From Adiantum capillus-veneris (Eukaryota; Streptophyta; Polypodiopsida; Polypodiales; Pteridaceae): DNA of 64,000 nucleotides. The position numbers and the translations under genes were made by a program. Position 1 is the first letter of the stretch. Each line of letters starts with the position of its first letter. Location of the stretch: positions 13,061,978-13,125,977 of the forward strand of contig CM043961.1 of NCBI GenBank assembly GCA_014529385.2, written 5' to 3'. Positions 33,972-45,343 of this stretch are shown here, piece after piece. The notes beneath the pieces are model-generated. The model was not told where the DNA came from. It worked only from the letters and a program-made list of their open reading frames with translations, and did not search any database.

Positions 33972-34225
33972 TGTGAGTGTGTGAATGCGATGTGCGTGCG
34001 TGGAGAGTGCGAAGGGGAGAGAGGGAGAGAGAGAGAGAGAGAGAGAGCACGACACAGGATGTGGGGTGGAGCTCCCGAATCTCACTGTGTGAGCACCATG
34101 CAAGAATGTGAGTGAGAGCTCCTTATTCTTTGTATGTATAAAGAATAAGGAGATAAATGTGGACGGCCAACACTTCTTGGCGGACATGGGCAAAGCATGG
34201 TGAGGCACACCGCCTTTACCTAACA
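33972..34225 (-). repeat. LTR of element B, left copy
   Basis: Contains an AG microsatellite (34018-34047) and a perfect 13-bp inverted repeat with an 8-base loop at 34119-34152 (CTCCTTATTCTTT / AAAGAATAAGGAG). The purine-rich AGTGAGAGAA lies beside it on the reverse strand, a candidate polypurine tract. Confidence 0.88.
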
Positions 34226-36469
34226 TTCTCTCACTAAAGGTTATGTGCCGATAAGTGGCGAGAAGACTAGTCTACAACTAGTATATACAAGAGGTGAGAG
34301 AAGATGCCTCTCAACCTATGCCCAATGGCTCACTTTGTAACCGCTCTAGTGTAGATGCAACATGCATACTACTAGGCCTAGAGCCACGATGACGCTCCTC
34401 ATGCAGGTATCGAGTGATGACCTGCATGGCTCCACAATGCACAATGCCAGTGTCAGTCATCACACGACTGACAACTCCCACTGCAAATGCACCAACCGCA
34501 TAAGCAAGATCAGCAACCTCAGTGTGCCATATGCATCCGCATCAGGAATCACCTGACTATGCATCACCATGTCAGCATCGTCTGGCAAAGGCATATCTGA
34601 TGAGAATGACTGCAAAATCAAAAAATCAGCACCTCTACAATCACACACAGCTGTCTAAAGGACATTGTCACCCTCAAACGTATTAGATGCATCATAGAAC
34701 AATGCATCGATCTCTGGCTCAACTGATGTCATCTCAATGGATGACTGACCAAGAGGTGTATCCCCAAAGATACCACTGTCTGCGTGAATGTCACCACAAG
34801 ACAAATGCACGACCTGCTCTCCATGCAATACATCCACAAAAGAGACATGCCTCGTCTCTCACTCCAAGCATGGCTGCAAATACACAAAGACTACACCACC
34901 TCTAACCTGAAGCGTCTCCATATCCATGCGAAAACTATGGCAAACAATGCTCGAGATCACAAGACTCTTCCACCCGAGAGCAAACCACTGTCTCAAGCAA
35001 AGAAGGTGAGCAAACGGTCAAGCTCACTAGCCTCTACAATAGGCATACATTTCTGGCAAAATTTTGGTAGAGTCTCCTCTGTAACTGGAGCAAAAACTCA
35101 ACAGTAAATCGCAATGGAGACAACAATAAATGCATAAATGGCCAATCCGAGAATGTACTCATCCGAATCACCTCACAAAGTCATACACAGAGCCAAACCG
35201 CTCTAGCCGGAGTATCACTCAACGGTGCCACAAATGACATACATATGTGAGTGAAAACCTGTTGCCAAAACGTGTCAATGAATGACCAATGTGCCAGAAA
35301 ACCGTAGCATACACAACTCCTCACTCCTATGAGAGTGGGTACAAGAACACCAAACTGACAAAACTTGTCAATGTGAGAGCCAAGCTCGATCCCAAACTAT
35401 GGCGAGTAATTTCCAGCCACTATCCCACAAAAGCATACATAAGGCAAAAGCTTAAGACACTTGTTGTGTCGAAACCGCTATGCAAGCCAAAACACGGTAG
35501 AAGATGTCCTCAACTGCAAATGGCAACACCTGTGGGGGTACTAGACTCAACCTATAGCTGGGAGTCAAAACTAGAAGCTCCAAATGGCCGAGCACTCACA
35601 GCTCAAGACCAAAAATGCAAAGCGCAACACGCTCGCGATGCACCACCCAAAAGGGAAAACACCGCACGAAATCTTGAGTGCTACAAGAAATTGCAATCTC
35701 GATCGCACCAACGATGCGCATAAAATTGTTGGGAAAATTTCGCCAAAGTTTCGTCAGCAAAACGGCTACAAAACCAGTAACCAAAGTGACTGCACACTCA
35801 AAACCATGAGCAACCAAAGCGCATCAAACCGCACTCCAAATGCATGCACCAATATCGACACTTTGCATACATCATTGCAAACACCCGCAAATCTAGTACA
35901 CAAATATCTGCTCTACCTGTGATTGCCAAAAAACATACTCAAGGCATACATTGCCGAGCTCAAAATGCAATCACATGAGTCTCCCTGAGCATCAAACCAG
36001 AAAGATCGTACATCGTATCCTCCCACCTGTGAGGAAACTTGCAACAAATACCACTCTCACATCCGAGAGCAAACCATGTGTGGAATCCTCGACACACAAT
36101 AAACAACTGCCGCAGTAGAAAATTCAGCGCTCAGAATTTCAAAATTTTGATATAATCAGCACGTCCGGAACGTGTCAAAACCCCAAGGTAGACTCCTGGA
36201 TCACATGTATCCGAGTCCGGGTGTAAAAGATATGCCAAAAACCTCCGTTTCGGCCAAAAATGTAGCATAAACTGCCAAAAGAGGGCTGTAAAATGCAACT
36301 CCTAAACCGTAGCTCGAATGGCTCCAAAAGGGGGTAATAACACCAGGACGGCTAATGGAAACGCTCTCCAAAAGCTGAATTTTCCGATGCCGAAATCGAA
36401 ACCCTGTTTAAACTCTTGAAAGTGCGCGCGCGGAAACGGTTTCGTGAATAAAACTGCGTGAATAGTAGT

Positions 36470-36720
36470 TGTGAGTGCGCGAATGCGATGTGCGTGTGTG
36501 GAGAGTGCAAAGGGGAGAGAGGGAGAGAGAGAGAGAGAGAGCACGACACAAGATGTGGGGTGGAGCTCCCAAATCTCACTGTGTAAGCACCATGTGAGAA
36601 TGTGAGTGTGAGCTCCTTATTCTTTGTATGTATAAAGAATAAGGAGATAAATGTGGATAGCCGGACACTTCCTGGTGGACATGGGCAAAGCACAGTGAGG
36701 CACACCACCTTTACCTAGCA
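36470..36720 (-). repeat. LTR of element B, right copy
   Basis: Same organisation as the left copy, with the 13-bp inverted repeat at 36613-36646 intact. It ends CCTAGCA where the other ends CCTAACA. Confidence 0.88.
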
Positions 36721-36833
36721 GGAAAGATGCTAGAAAGGTCCATGGGTTATATCTACATACATGGGCAACATTTGGGATGTGGAGAGCTAGGGAAAGGCTC
36801 CATAAGCTACGATAAGCTAGTCTTACCCCAACA
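36721..36833 (-). repeat. 5' LTR of element A, part after the nested element
   Basis: Resumes with the duplicated GGAAA and matches 31493-31605 with small deletions, ending TTACCCCAACA. Confidence 0.88.
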
Positions 36834-37071
36834 GGAATAAGGTAAATATGTACAGAGTGCATTGAGTAATGTAATACAAAACCTAGTGCAATACATATTT
36901 AAAGAGTAAAACTCTTTGATAAAGGGTTGTCCTAGTGTTGCAGAACGGTTATGTAGAGGAGAACATTGGGATGCAATATATAAGATGCATTGTGAAACAA
37001 GGATATACATAGATTCACATCAAATACCTAGGAATAAAGTAAATATGTACAAAGTGCATTAAGTAATATAA
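36834..37071 (+). repeat. Host tandem repeat, right of element A
   Basis: GGAATAAGGTAAATATGTAC at 36834 recurs as GGAATAAAGTAAATATGTAC at 37031, a period of 197 bp. The segment between them matches 31080-31240. The original site was therefore at least two tandem units before element A arrived. Confidence 0.8.
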
Positions 37072-39424
37072 TAAATAACTTGAATTGCTGATTTGTTAGA
37101 AAAGAAGTGCGTGTCTATTTGATATATAGATTCAATGATCAAGATTGAGCATGCACTAGTGAGGAAAACATGTGTCTAAACTAAACTTAAGGAAGCATTG
37201 ACAAACTCAAAAAGTATAGAAAGCATCAATAGATTAAACATTGAACTACACTACCGACCTAGTAGTCGTGTACAAGTGTCGTCCAATTGTGCAAGTCGGA
37301 GGACTGTTTGAATCATACTACATAAAAGCAATAAGAATAGTTAAACATTTGGTCTTGCAAAGTTAAAATGCTAAATATACAGTGCGTGTCATGCACAACT
37401 GCCATACAAAAGTATGGTGGATAGTTGGCACTGTGGTCTCTCCAAAATTTTTAAGAAACGGAAGTTGTGCCCTGTCTCATAGCATTTATGTGTTGCACCA
37501 AGCAAACATATAGGTATATGGAATTGGATGCAGATAATAGACCTTGCAATGTTGTCGAGCTGGAGTCATGCTTGTGCAGTCGAAACGTCCAACTTAAAAA
37601 GTTTTAAGTGCGTCACCTCTGATTGCCGTGCAACACTTACGCATGAAACCCTCTTGCCTCTACAGGCACCTGCAGCAGTGTCCTTAGATTCCACAACTAA
37701 GTTCACAGAGGGGACAATATAGCTTCACGATGTATTCTTTGTCACATATCTCATGGAGCTCAGTTTGCTAGAATTCCTTGAATTGAAGTGTGCTTTGGAT
37801 CGAAGGAGCCACGGTAGATTGGTGATCCATTGGTTTTCCTTGATCGAGAGGAGTTGGGCTCACAATCAGGTTGGTCATCACCGTCTTCCCCTGCTACTGC
37901 ATAATTTCTTTCAGTAGTATCCAAGTCTCCACATATAATGTCATTGCAAACTTTATATCCGGCTTATGAAATTAATTGCTTTTTAGTTGTGCCTAGTTTT
38001 TTATTCCATCAGCAATATGCACCTCAAAAGAAAATTCATGTTCTCGAAAAACACGACTACCAAAGGACAAGAAAGAGCGTGTCTTTGCCTCCGATCAGAT
38101 TTATTGATGTGATTTTTTTGAGTGTTGCAATTGTATTCTAACTTATGATTGATCAGGGTAGTTCGATTTTTATCCATAACCTGACTGAGGTATGCCATTC
38201 CATTAATGGTGCCCTCCTAAATTGTTGCATTGTCGCCCTCTTGCTTGTCCTCAACGTGCCCATGACATAAGATTGGGCAGCAAACCCATACAGCTTGAGG
38301 TATAATTAGTCACAGCCGGCACTACTCTAGCAAGGGTAGGGATCAACCAAGCAAACACCTATATATAATCAGTTTGTTGATCATGGCGACTCAGGATCAA
38401 CCATCATCCAGTGTCGGGACAATTGGGGATCAGTTATGCATGAGGCTCGTTAGTTCATTGTAGAAGCAGTTTTAGAATCAAATGTGAGGCGTGATTGCAT
38501 GCTATTGCACCTAATAGTATGCATGAAAGTAAATCAAAAGTGCATATCAAAATGCAACCATGGTCCATGATGTAGTTATGAAAAAGTTGTCAATAAACTG
38601 AAGATTTTATCATGTTATAGCTATCTGTATGGTTTCTTGGAATGAATGTCGTTGGATAATGTGCAGTATGCGAGTCCACATTGTGTCAAGGACCTGCCTT
38701 TCTTGTCAGTATAGTTAGCTGTCCTCCCGCTAGTCTCCCCTTGTTGTCAAATGTGGCCTGTTGTGGTGCTCCCTACTTGCACCACCGTTGCCTTGCTAAA
38801 CGTCGTTGCCGCAGCCCCTGCGCCCCTTGCTGACATCGGTTGTTCGATGTCGCTGCTATTGCCTACTGCCGCAAGCGCCCACCATTGAACTACCGGCCCC
38901 ATTGACACTGCTTGCCTACAGGTCCCCGATTCCAATTCAGCTCCTATTACCACCATAGTCGATGGCTCTCAATTCCCATACATGTAACCCACTACCACTC
39001 CAAGAGGACCGTTGTTGCTGCAAAAAGTACTCCACAATGATCATAAGTCCCTTCAGTCAACACCCTCTTGGGGGGAAGACAAAAATGATAGGCAACCACA
39101 AGTTGCTCCACCAGGGTAGCCATGCCATTAGCACTGTTGTCGGATATGCTCCTTCTCACCACTCACCACATACTCGAGCATGCAATCATCTACTGGCCAA
39201 CTTTGAGGCTTTCGGTAATGTTGTTAACAAGGACACAAGCACAAAAAGCAAGCGTTGTACTTTATTTATGCATGATAAATTTAAACACTTACCCCTATCG
39301 TCCGATTTTGGGAGAGGTCAATGGCCTAGATCGTGCCAAGTGGCAAGTTCCGAGCTCGAGAAACAAAAAATGGCATTAGGCTCACCAAGTAAACAAAGGG
39401 AAAATCAAAGATGCAATTTAGAGA
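37072..39424. other. No gene recognised
   Basis: Short frames with no convincing domain. A faint Copia protease-like reading around 37640-37770 is too weak to list as a gene. The sequence around 38740-38960 is GC-richer than its surroundings, without a recognisable product. Confidence 0.4.
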
Positions 39425-40474
<1,050 letters not shown>

Positions 40475-40696
40475 CCTTTTTTTGACGTAGTAGACAACAG
40501 TTCACTCTTTTGATCATAACTTCTTCATTTGAACTCCGATTTAGGTGATCTATAGCCTCAATCAAAGAGCACGAAGCCCTCTATGCATTGATGTAAAGAC
40601 ATAATTTTTTTGAGCAATGGAAGGCTTTGCTTTAATAGCATCTCAGAACTGAAAAAACTGTCAAAACTTTGTGTTTTTGTTGCCGACTTGAAGGCA

Positions 40697-41628
40697 ATGT
40701 CGGACAAAACTCGCAAGGGTGGAAAATCCACACTCGCCATGGAGAATGATGCAAAATCTCCAAGGAATTTGGATGCTAATCCAACCACATCGTCTACAAC
40801 AACGGAAGCAATGATCATGGCTTACTTGATCTCATTACAAGAAACCGTCAACAAGCAAGATGAAGAGTTACGCGCACTTGCAATGGAGAATGGTACTTTA
40901 AGAGTTCTTGTTGTGGAGAATGAGCACCTCAAGAAGGTTCTTGAAATTCAAACAACACGCTTGGTGCATCTTGAGAATGAAGTTCAAGAATGTAAGCATT
41001 TGCTTGTGGACATGAATGTAATGAAAGAGCGCTTGAGCAAAGTTGAGAGTGATCATGTATTGAAAGAGGAAACAATAGATACAATACGACATGATGTATG
41101 TGAGATGAGAAATGCATCCAAATCATGGATTGATATACGTAAGGATAATGTGGTTTCTACATCTCCTATCATGCAAGCCGTTGTCCAAGTAAAGAATGTA
41201 GAGAATGTGGACACTAAATAATTGCAAGAACGGAAAAAACGCTCAAAGAACATCGTCATTCATGGAATCAAGGAGGAAAGCGTGGAAACACCCCAATCTC
41301 TTGCGGGTGTATTGAAGAGTTTTTTTCTACACACTTTGGCATGTCTGGGATCATGGCTTATGGTGCACATCGAGTGGGAAAACAAGGAGTCCCTCACTCA
41401 GGAGAAAGACCTATTGTATGTACCATGGTTGATGAGGTAAAGAGAAAGATCATCCTTGACAATAGTTGGATCTACCTCAAAGGAACGGGTTGTAACGTAT
41501 ATGAGGATCGTACTCTTATGCAACAAAATGTACGTCACAAAGCATACGAGGAAAGAACCAAGAAGGTCAAGGTGTCATCTCAAGAAGAAAAGTCACTTGA
41601 GGAGGATGCAAGTCCACCCAACAAATAG
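40697..41628 (+). pseudogene. LINE first protein (nucleic-acid-binding ORF1)
   Basis: It starts at ATG 40697 (MSDKTRKGGK). Residues about 40-160 form a long heptad-rich coiled coil (LISLQETVNKQDEELRALAM and following). A TAA stop at 41219-41221 interrupts the frame, which continues as RKKRSKNIVIHGIKEES, a phrase typical of the RNA-binding domain of LINE ORF1 proteins. A frameshift near 41325 moves the remainder to another frame (YGAHRVGKQG, then KIILDNSWIYLKG, ending at 41628). ORF1 products coat the element RNA. This copy is broken at two points. Confidence 0.8.
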
Positions 41629-41634
41629 GGACAC

Positions 41635-42857
41635 ATGATCTATGAAACCAACTCATGCTTGCGAATAAGCTTTTGGAATTGTAACGGCTATCCATTGAAT
41701 GCGAGAATTGGCATTGATGAGCTTACCAATGACTCCGATGTGATACTTCTTGTCGAAACATGGGAGCATGATGCGCAAGAATTCTTGGATTTGACAAATA
41801 TGATGTGCATTCTTTGATGTGGACCAAAAATGCAAAGCAACGTAGAGGCCAAGGAGGCATAGCATGTATGATCAAAAAGGGTTTGAAAGATGTTTCCATT
41901 GTCAAAGAAGATAAGTATAAACGCTACTTATGGCTGAAAATCAGCCCACCCAATGGTCAAGTCATGTTTGTGGTTGGTTGCTACATTCCTCACTATGACT
42001 CCAACTTTTATGCTCACTTGGATATGGATGGAGATCAGACCTTTGTTGAACTAGAGGAAGACATTGCTCATTACAAGGACCAAGGTGAAGTCATTGTCTT
42101 TGGAGACATGAATGCTCACACAAATACGTTACAACACAACACACAACAAGTTGACATGCCACATGTTTCAAGAACAATGGATGACTCATACATGTATAAT
42201 CGAAGTTCTAATGATGCAAAAGAATTGAATCACTATGGAAAGTCACTTCTACATATGTGCAATAGTACCGGAATGCTCATTGCAAATGGTGTATCTTTAT
42301 GGCAAGGCACCAATGACTTTACATGTAGAAAGCACAATGGTGATAGTGTGATCGACTATATGTTGTTTTCGGAAGCCACTCTAGAATGCATACAAAGCTT
42401 TACACTTGGTGAATGGAATCCGGAATCGGATCATAGGATGCTATGTATTGACCTCAAGTGTGGTAAAAGAACCGAGCATGTAGCCTCCAATCATGATGTG
42501 AATCATTTGTACCTATGCCTAGACTTCAAACGAGCACTTATATATGTTGATATGGTGGACCAAATGTTAAGCATGACAGAGCACCAAGAGAGCCCAACAT
42601 TAGAATGCAAGTGGAATGTTTTCAAAGAAGTAATTTTCTCTTGTGTGAGGAAATGCTTTTCGGTGAAACACATGTCTTGCAAAAGATCTAAGAAGGGTAG
42701 CACCAAGAAGAAATGGTTCGACATGGAATGTAGTCAAGCCCAAAAACACTTGCTAAGTTTGGATGCAAGCAAAGACAAGGGAAGTTACTTGGAACATTCA
42801 CACACATACAAAGCACTTGTTCAAAAAAAGAGGAGAAGGTCAGAAGTCAAAAAATAA
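41635..42857 (+). pseudogene. LINE ORF2, APE-type endonuclease part
   Basis: ORF2 begins right after ORF1, at or just after ATG 41635. SFWNCNG, VILLVETW, then after a frameshift near 41800 GCYIPHY, FGDMNAHTN, SVIDYMLFS and ESDHRML give the ordered motifs of an apurinic/apyrimidinic-type endonuclease, with the Asn, Glu, Asp-Asn and final Asp-His residues all present. This enzyme nicks the target DNA. The frame ends at a TAA (42855-42857), but the same phase continues (LLLAQEKAHACGKFWQ), so the stop is a point mutation. Confidence 0.88.
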
Positions 42858-44150
42858 CTTCTTTTAGCGCAAGAGAAAGCACATGCATGTGGCAAGTTTT
42901 GGCAAAATCTAAAAGGCAAGCGTGTTGAGAGCTTTGGTGACTTGACTCTTGAGGATATGTATATGCATTGCAAGAACCTCTATGAGAAACCTAATGTTGA
43001 TAAGATGGAGTGTTGTAGCTCCCTTCCGTTTATGGCTCCCTTCTTTACCATTGAAGATGTATGTTGCGCGCTTGAGAAACTTGCTACCCGCAAGGCAAGG
43101 GAACTTCAAGGTGTCAAGGCTAAAATGATTAAATGGACAAGCAAAAAAACACGATATTGGATATGTGATATGTTTAACCTTGCACTTCAGCATGTCATGC
43201 CTCATGATTGGAGTGAAAATTGGATCAAACCTTTGCACAAAGGAGGAGATGTAAACAATGTGAACAACTATCGCACTATAATGGTTGGTTCTTTGATGGC
43301 AAAGTTATTTGGATGTATCATGGAAATGAAGATAAGTGAATGGGCTGAAAAGAACGGCAAACGTGCGCTAGGCCAAGCAGGTTTTCGAAAGCATCATAGC
43401 ATTATTGATCACCTTGTCACTCTTCGAGTTCTTATGGAAGCGTCTCGATTGAAAGGAAAAAAGTTGTATTTTTGCTTTGTGGGTTTCAAGAAAGCTTTTG
43501 ACATGGTACCGCGAGGAAATCTTTGGAGACGTATGCAAAGCCTTCAAGTGCCGAGAGAATTTATGCATGCAGTCTTTCGCATCTACCAAAAAGTGATATG
43601 TCGATTACGTATGGGAGATGGAATTTCAGAATTTTTTGCAAGCACTATTGGTGTCAAACAAGGATGCCCATTTTCCCCAACCCTCTTTGGGCTACTCATT
43701 GATGAATTGGAATGCATGGTTCTTGACTTTATGCAGCAAGAAGGCATAGAAGAGGTTAAGATTGGAAATGCGGTGATCATGCTTTTGCTTTATGCCGATG
43801 ATGTAGTGCTCTTGGCACATACCTTAGAAGATGCACAAAAGCTTATGAGTGTCTTGGAACGCTTTTGCCTACATAGAGGGCTGATCGTGAATGGATCCAA
43901 AACCAAGGTTATGCTTGTAAAGACCCTCAATGACAAAAATCCATGCATTGTATACAACAATGAGCAACTTGAAGTGGTAGATAGCTTCAAGTACCTTGGC
44001 CTTGAGGTTCCAACCAATCATAGATGGAAGGATTGCGCAATGCGTCGCTTGGAAGCCGGAAAGAGGGCTTATTATGCATTTGAGAACATGTGCAATGCTG
44101 AGAGATCAAGTGTTGGGCTCTCAAAAAGTACCTCTTTGACACATTGGTGA
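42858..44150 (+). pseudogene. LINE ORF2, reverse transcriptase part
   Basis: Open from the upstream stop to 44150. Motifs in order are WIKPLHKGGD with NNYRTI (near 43230-43290), GQAGFRKHHS (43370), FVGFKKAFDMV (43480), GVKQGCPFSPTLFGLLIDEL (43650) and YADDVVLLAHT (43790), then a thumb-like region with VDSFKYLGLEV. In motif A the position before FKKAFD, where active enzymes have the metal-binding Asp, is Gly (codon GGT). The YADD box is intact. The enzyme would be catalytically dead even if the frame were whole. A frameshift near 44120-44150 follows. Confidence 0.9.
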
Positions 44151-45011
44151 CACCGGTGCTTCTTTATGGAGTGGAGGTGTGGGGTGGTAGCATCAAGAAC
44201 TCTACTTGGAAAGAGTTTGAGAATGTCCAAAAGATTTTCTCACCAACTTTCTCCAAGTCAAGACACAAACATCCTACATGCTCTTACTTCTTGAGTCGGG
44301 ATCGCTTCCCATCGAGGTCTTGGGCATGCAAAGGGTTGTGGAGTACATGTTTAAGACACAACGTAGCCCTTTGTATCGACTTCCTAGAATCGCATATGAA
44401 GCAAGTCAAAAGGTCCAAAAGACATGCAAGAGCAAAATACTAAGTTCGGGGTGGCTGCTTGACATCAAGAAATGGTTTGGAAGATGGGATGCATGTCACT
44501 TGGTCAAGGATGCGTCGATCGACTCCAAGTTAATGAGGCCTTCTTACAATGCCAATGTATCACGGCTTGGGAGAAATCCGAAGGTTCTCGCTTCAGCCAT
44601 TACACCACACACATTGCCCCAAACTACAAATCTCTCTTCTTCTCCGAACGCGGTAACCAAACCCATCCCTACATCCTTGAGCCCATCCCATTGAGTGCAA
44701 TCCGCACCATTGCCTCCATTCGTCTTAGCTTCCATTCTCTACGCTACAAGACAAGACGTTGGGTCTCTGGCGATGAGTCTCATCGACTTTGCACCTTATG
44801 TCCTCGTCAAGTACAAGAGAGTGAGTACCACACACTACTTGAGTGCTCAGCTTTTGACCACATTAGGTCCTCTTTCCCCCATATATTCAGCCATGAGCTC
44901 TCCCTACATACCTTCCTCTCCCAGCCACGATGTGGACTCTCTATTGCAACGCTCATTTCAACCATTTTTGAGCATCGAGAGTCACTTATGACCTCCACTC
45001 ACACCACGTGA
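44144..45011 (+). pseudogene. LINE ORF2 C-terminus with Cys/His motif
   Basis: Three frames share the C-terminal part: TPVLLYGVEVWGGS (44144-44210), PIEVLGMQRVVEYMFKTQRS (near 44310-44370), then SAIRTIASIRLSFHSLRYKT to the stop at 45011. The last part has CTLC, then HTLLEC about 11 residues on, a CCHC-type cluster seen at the C-terminus of many LINE ORF2 proteins. It is thought to help bind RNA or DNA. Frameshifts lie near 44250 and 44550. Confidence 0.8.
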
Positions 45012-45064
45012 CATGTTCATTTGGTCCCATAGGTCATATTTCACCTCCGAGGACGATAATAGAA

Positions 45065-45081
45065 CTATCTATCTATCTATG

Positions 45082-45124
<43 letters not shown>

Positions 45125-45265
45125 GCTGGCTATGGCGAGCAACCAAACTTGCAGGGCTCTCTGTCCTTCTTATGTCCCATCATGGGTTGCAAAGAGATGT
45201 GAGGCCTACATGTCTCTACAAAGAGAGGCGAGAGAGATGCAAGCCTACGGGTCTCTGAATGAGGG

Positions 45266-45341
<76 letters not shown>
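45065..45341. repeat. CTAT, (CT)n and (GA)n microsatellites after the LINE
   Basis: CTATCTATCTATGTAT then (CT)n to 45121, a unique stretch, and (GA)n at 45267-45341. The unique stretch beginning GCTGGCTATGGCGAGCAACC resembles GCTAGCTATGGCAAGTAGCC at 40347, left of the LINE. Confidence 0.88.

Positions 45342-45343
<2 letters not shown>

Larger units (their letters stand above)
33972..36720 (-). mobile_element. Nested LTR element B without recognisable genes
   Basis: LTRs are at 33972-34225 (254 bp) and 36470-36720 (251 bp). Both begin TGTGAGTG and end TTTACCTARCA. The perfect 5-bp duplication GGAAA (33967-33971, 36721-36725) shows insertion into the 5' LTR of element A. The 2.24-kb interior has only short, unrelated frames. 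Parts resemble Copia leader or gag-protease sequence, for example 34916-34940, which matches 57488-57512, and TTTTGGTAGAGTCTCCTCTG near 35060, which matches the leader of the Copia at 48826-54277. No standard primer-binding site is seen beside the right LTR. The LTR family is that of 59001-59280. Confidence 0.87.
31241..36833 (-). mobile_element. Gag-only Copia-type LTR element A, carrying nested element B
   Basis: LTRs are at 31241-31605 (365 bp) and 33718-36833 (362 bp once the nested element and one copy of its target duplication are removed). Both begin TGAAAGGTT and end TTACCCCAACA. A primer-binding site lies inside the right LTR, so the element reads on the reverse strand. The interior (31606-33717) is only 2.1 kb and encodes a Copia-type Gag without protease, integrase or reverse transcriptase. 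This is the layout of non-autonomous terminal-repeat gag elements (TR-GAG). The flanking pentamers AAAAT (31236-31240) and GGAAT (36834-36838) fit a target duplication with two changes. Confidence 0.88.
40560..45011 (+). mobile_element. Non-LTR retrotransposon (LINE), decayed
   Basis: Two-cistron layout: a coiled-coil first protein, then endonuclease, reverse transcriptase and a C-terminal Cys/His motif. It is bounded by microsatellite clusters and has no LTRs. Neither end is certain. The right end falls between the last stop (45009-45011) and the CTAT/CT-rich tract at 45065-45121, which may include its tail. There are at least three frameshifts, two in-frame stops and one catalytic substitution, so it is inactive. 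Confidence 0.9.

Noticed and set aside
35289-35922. Genes inside element B
   Set aside because: Overlapping frames of 112-144 codons have no domain and lie in the non-coding interior of a non-autonomous element.
37528-37790. Copia protease relic
   Set aside because: A faint LHDVFFV-like phrase only; too short and broken to support.
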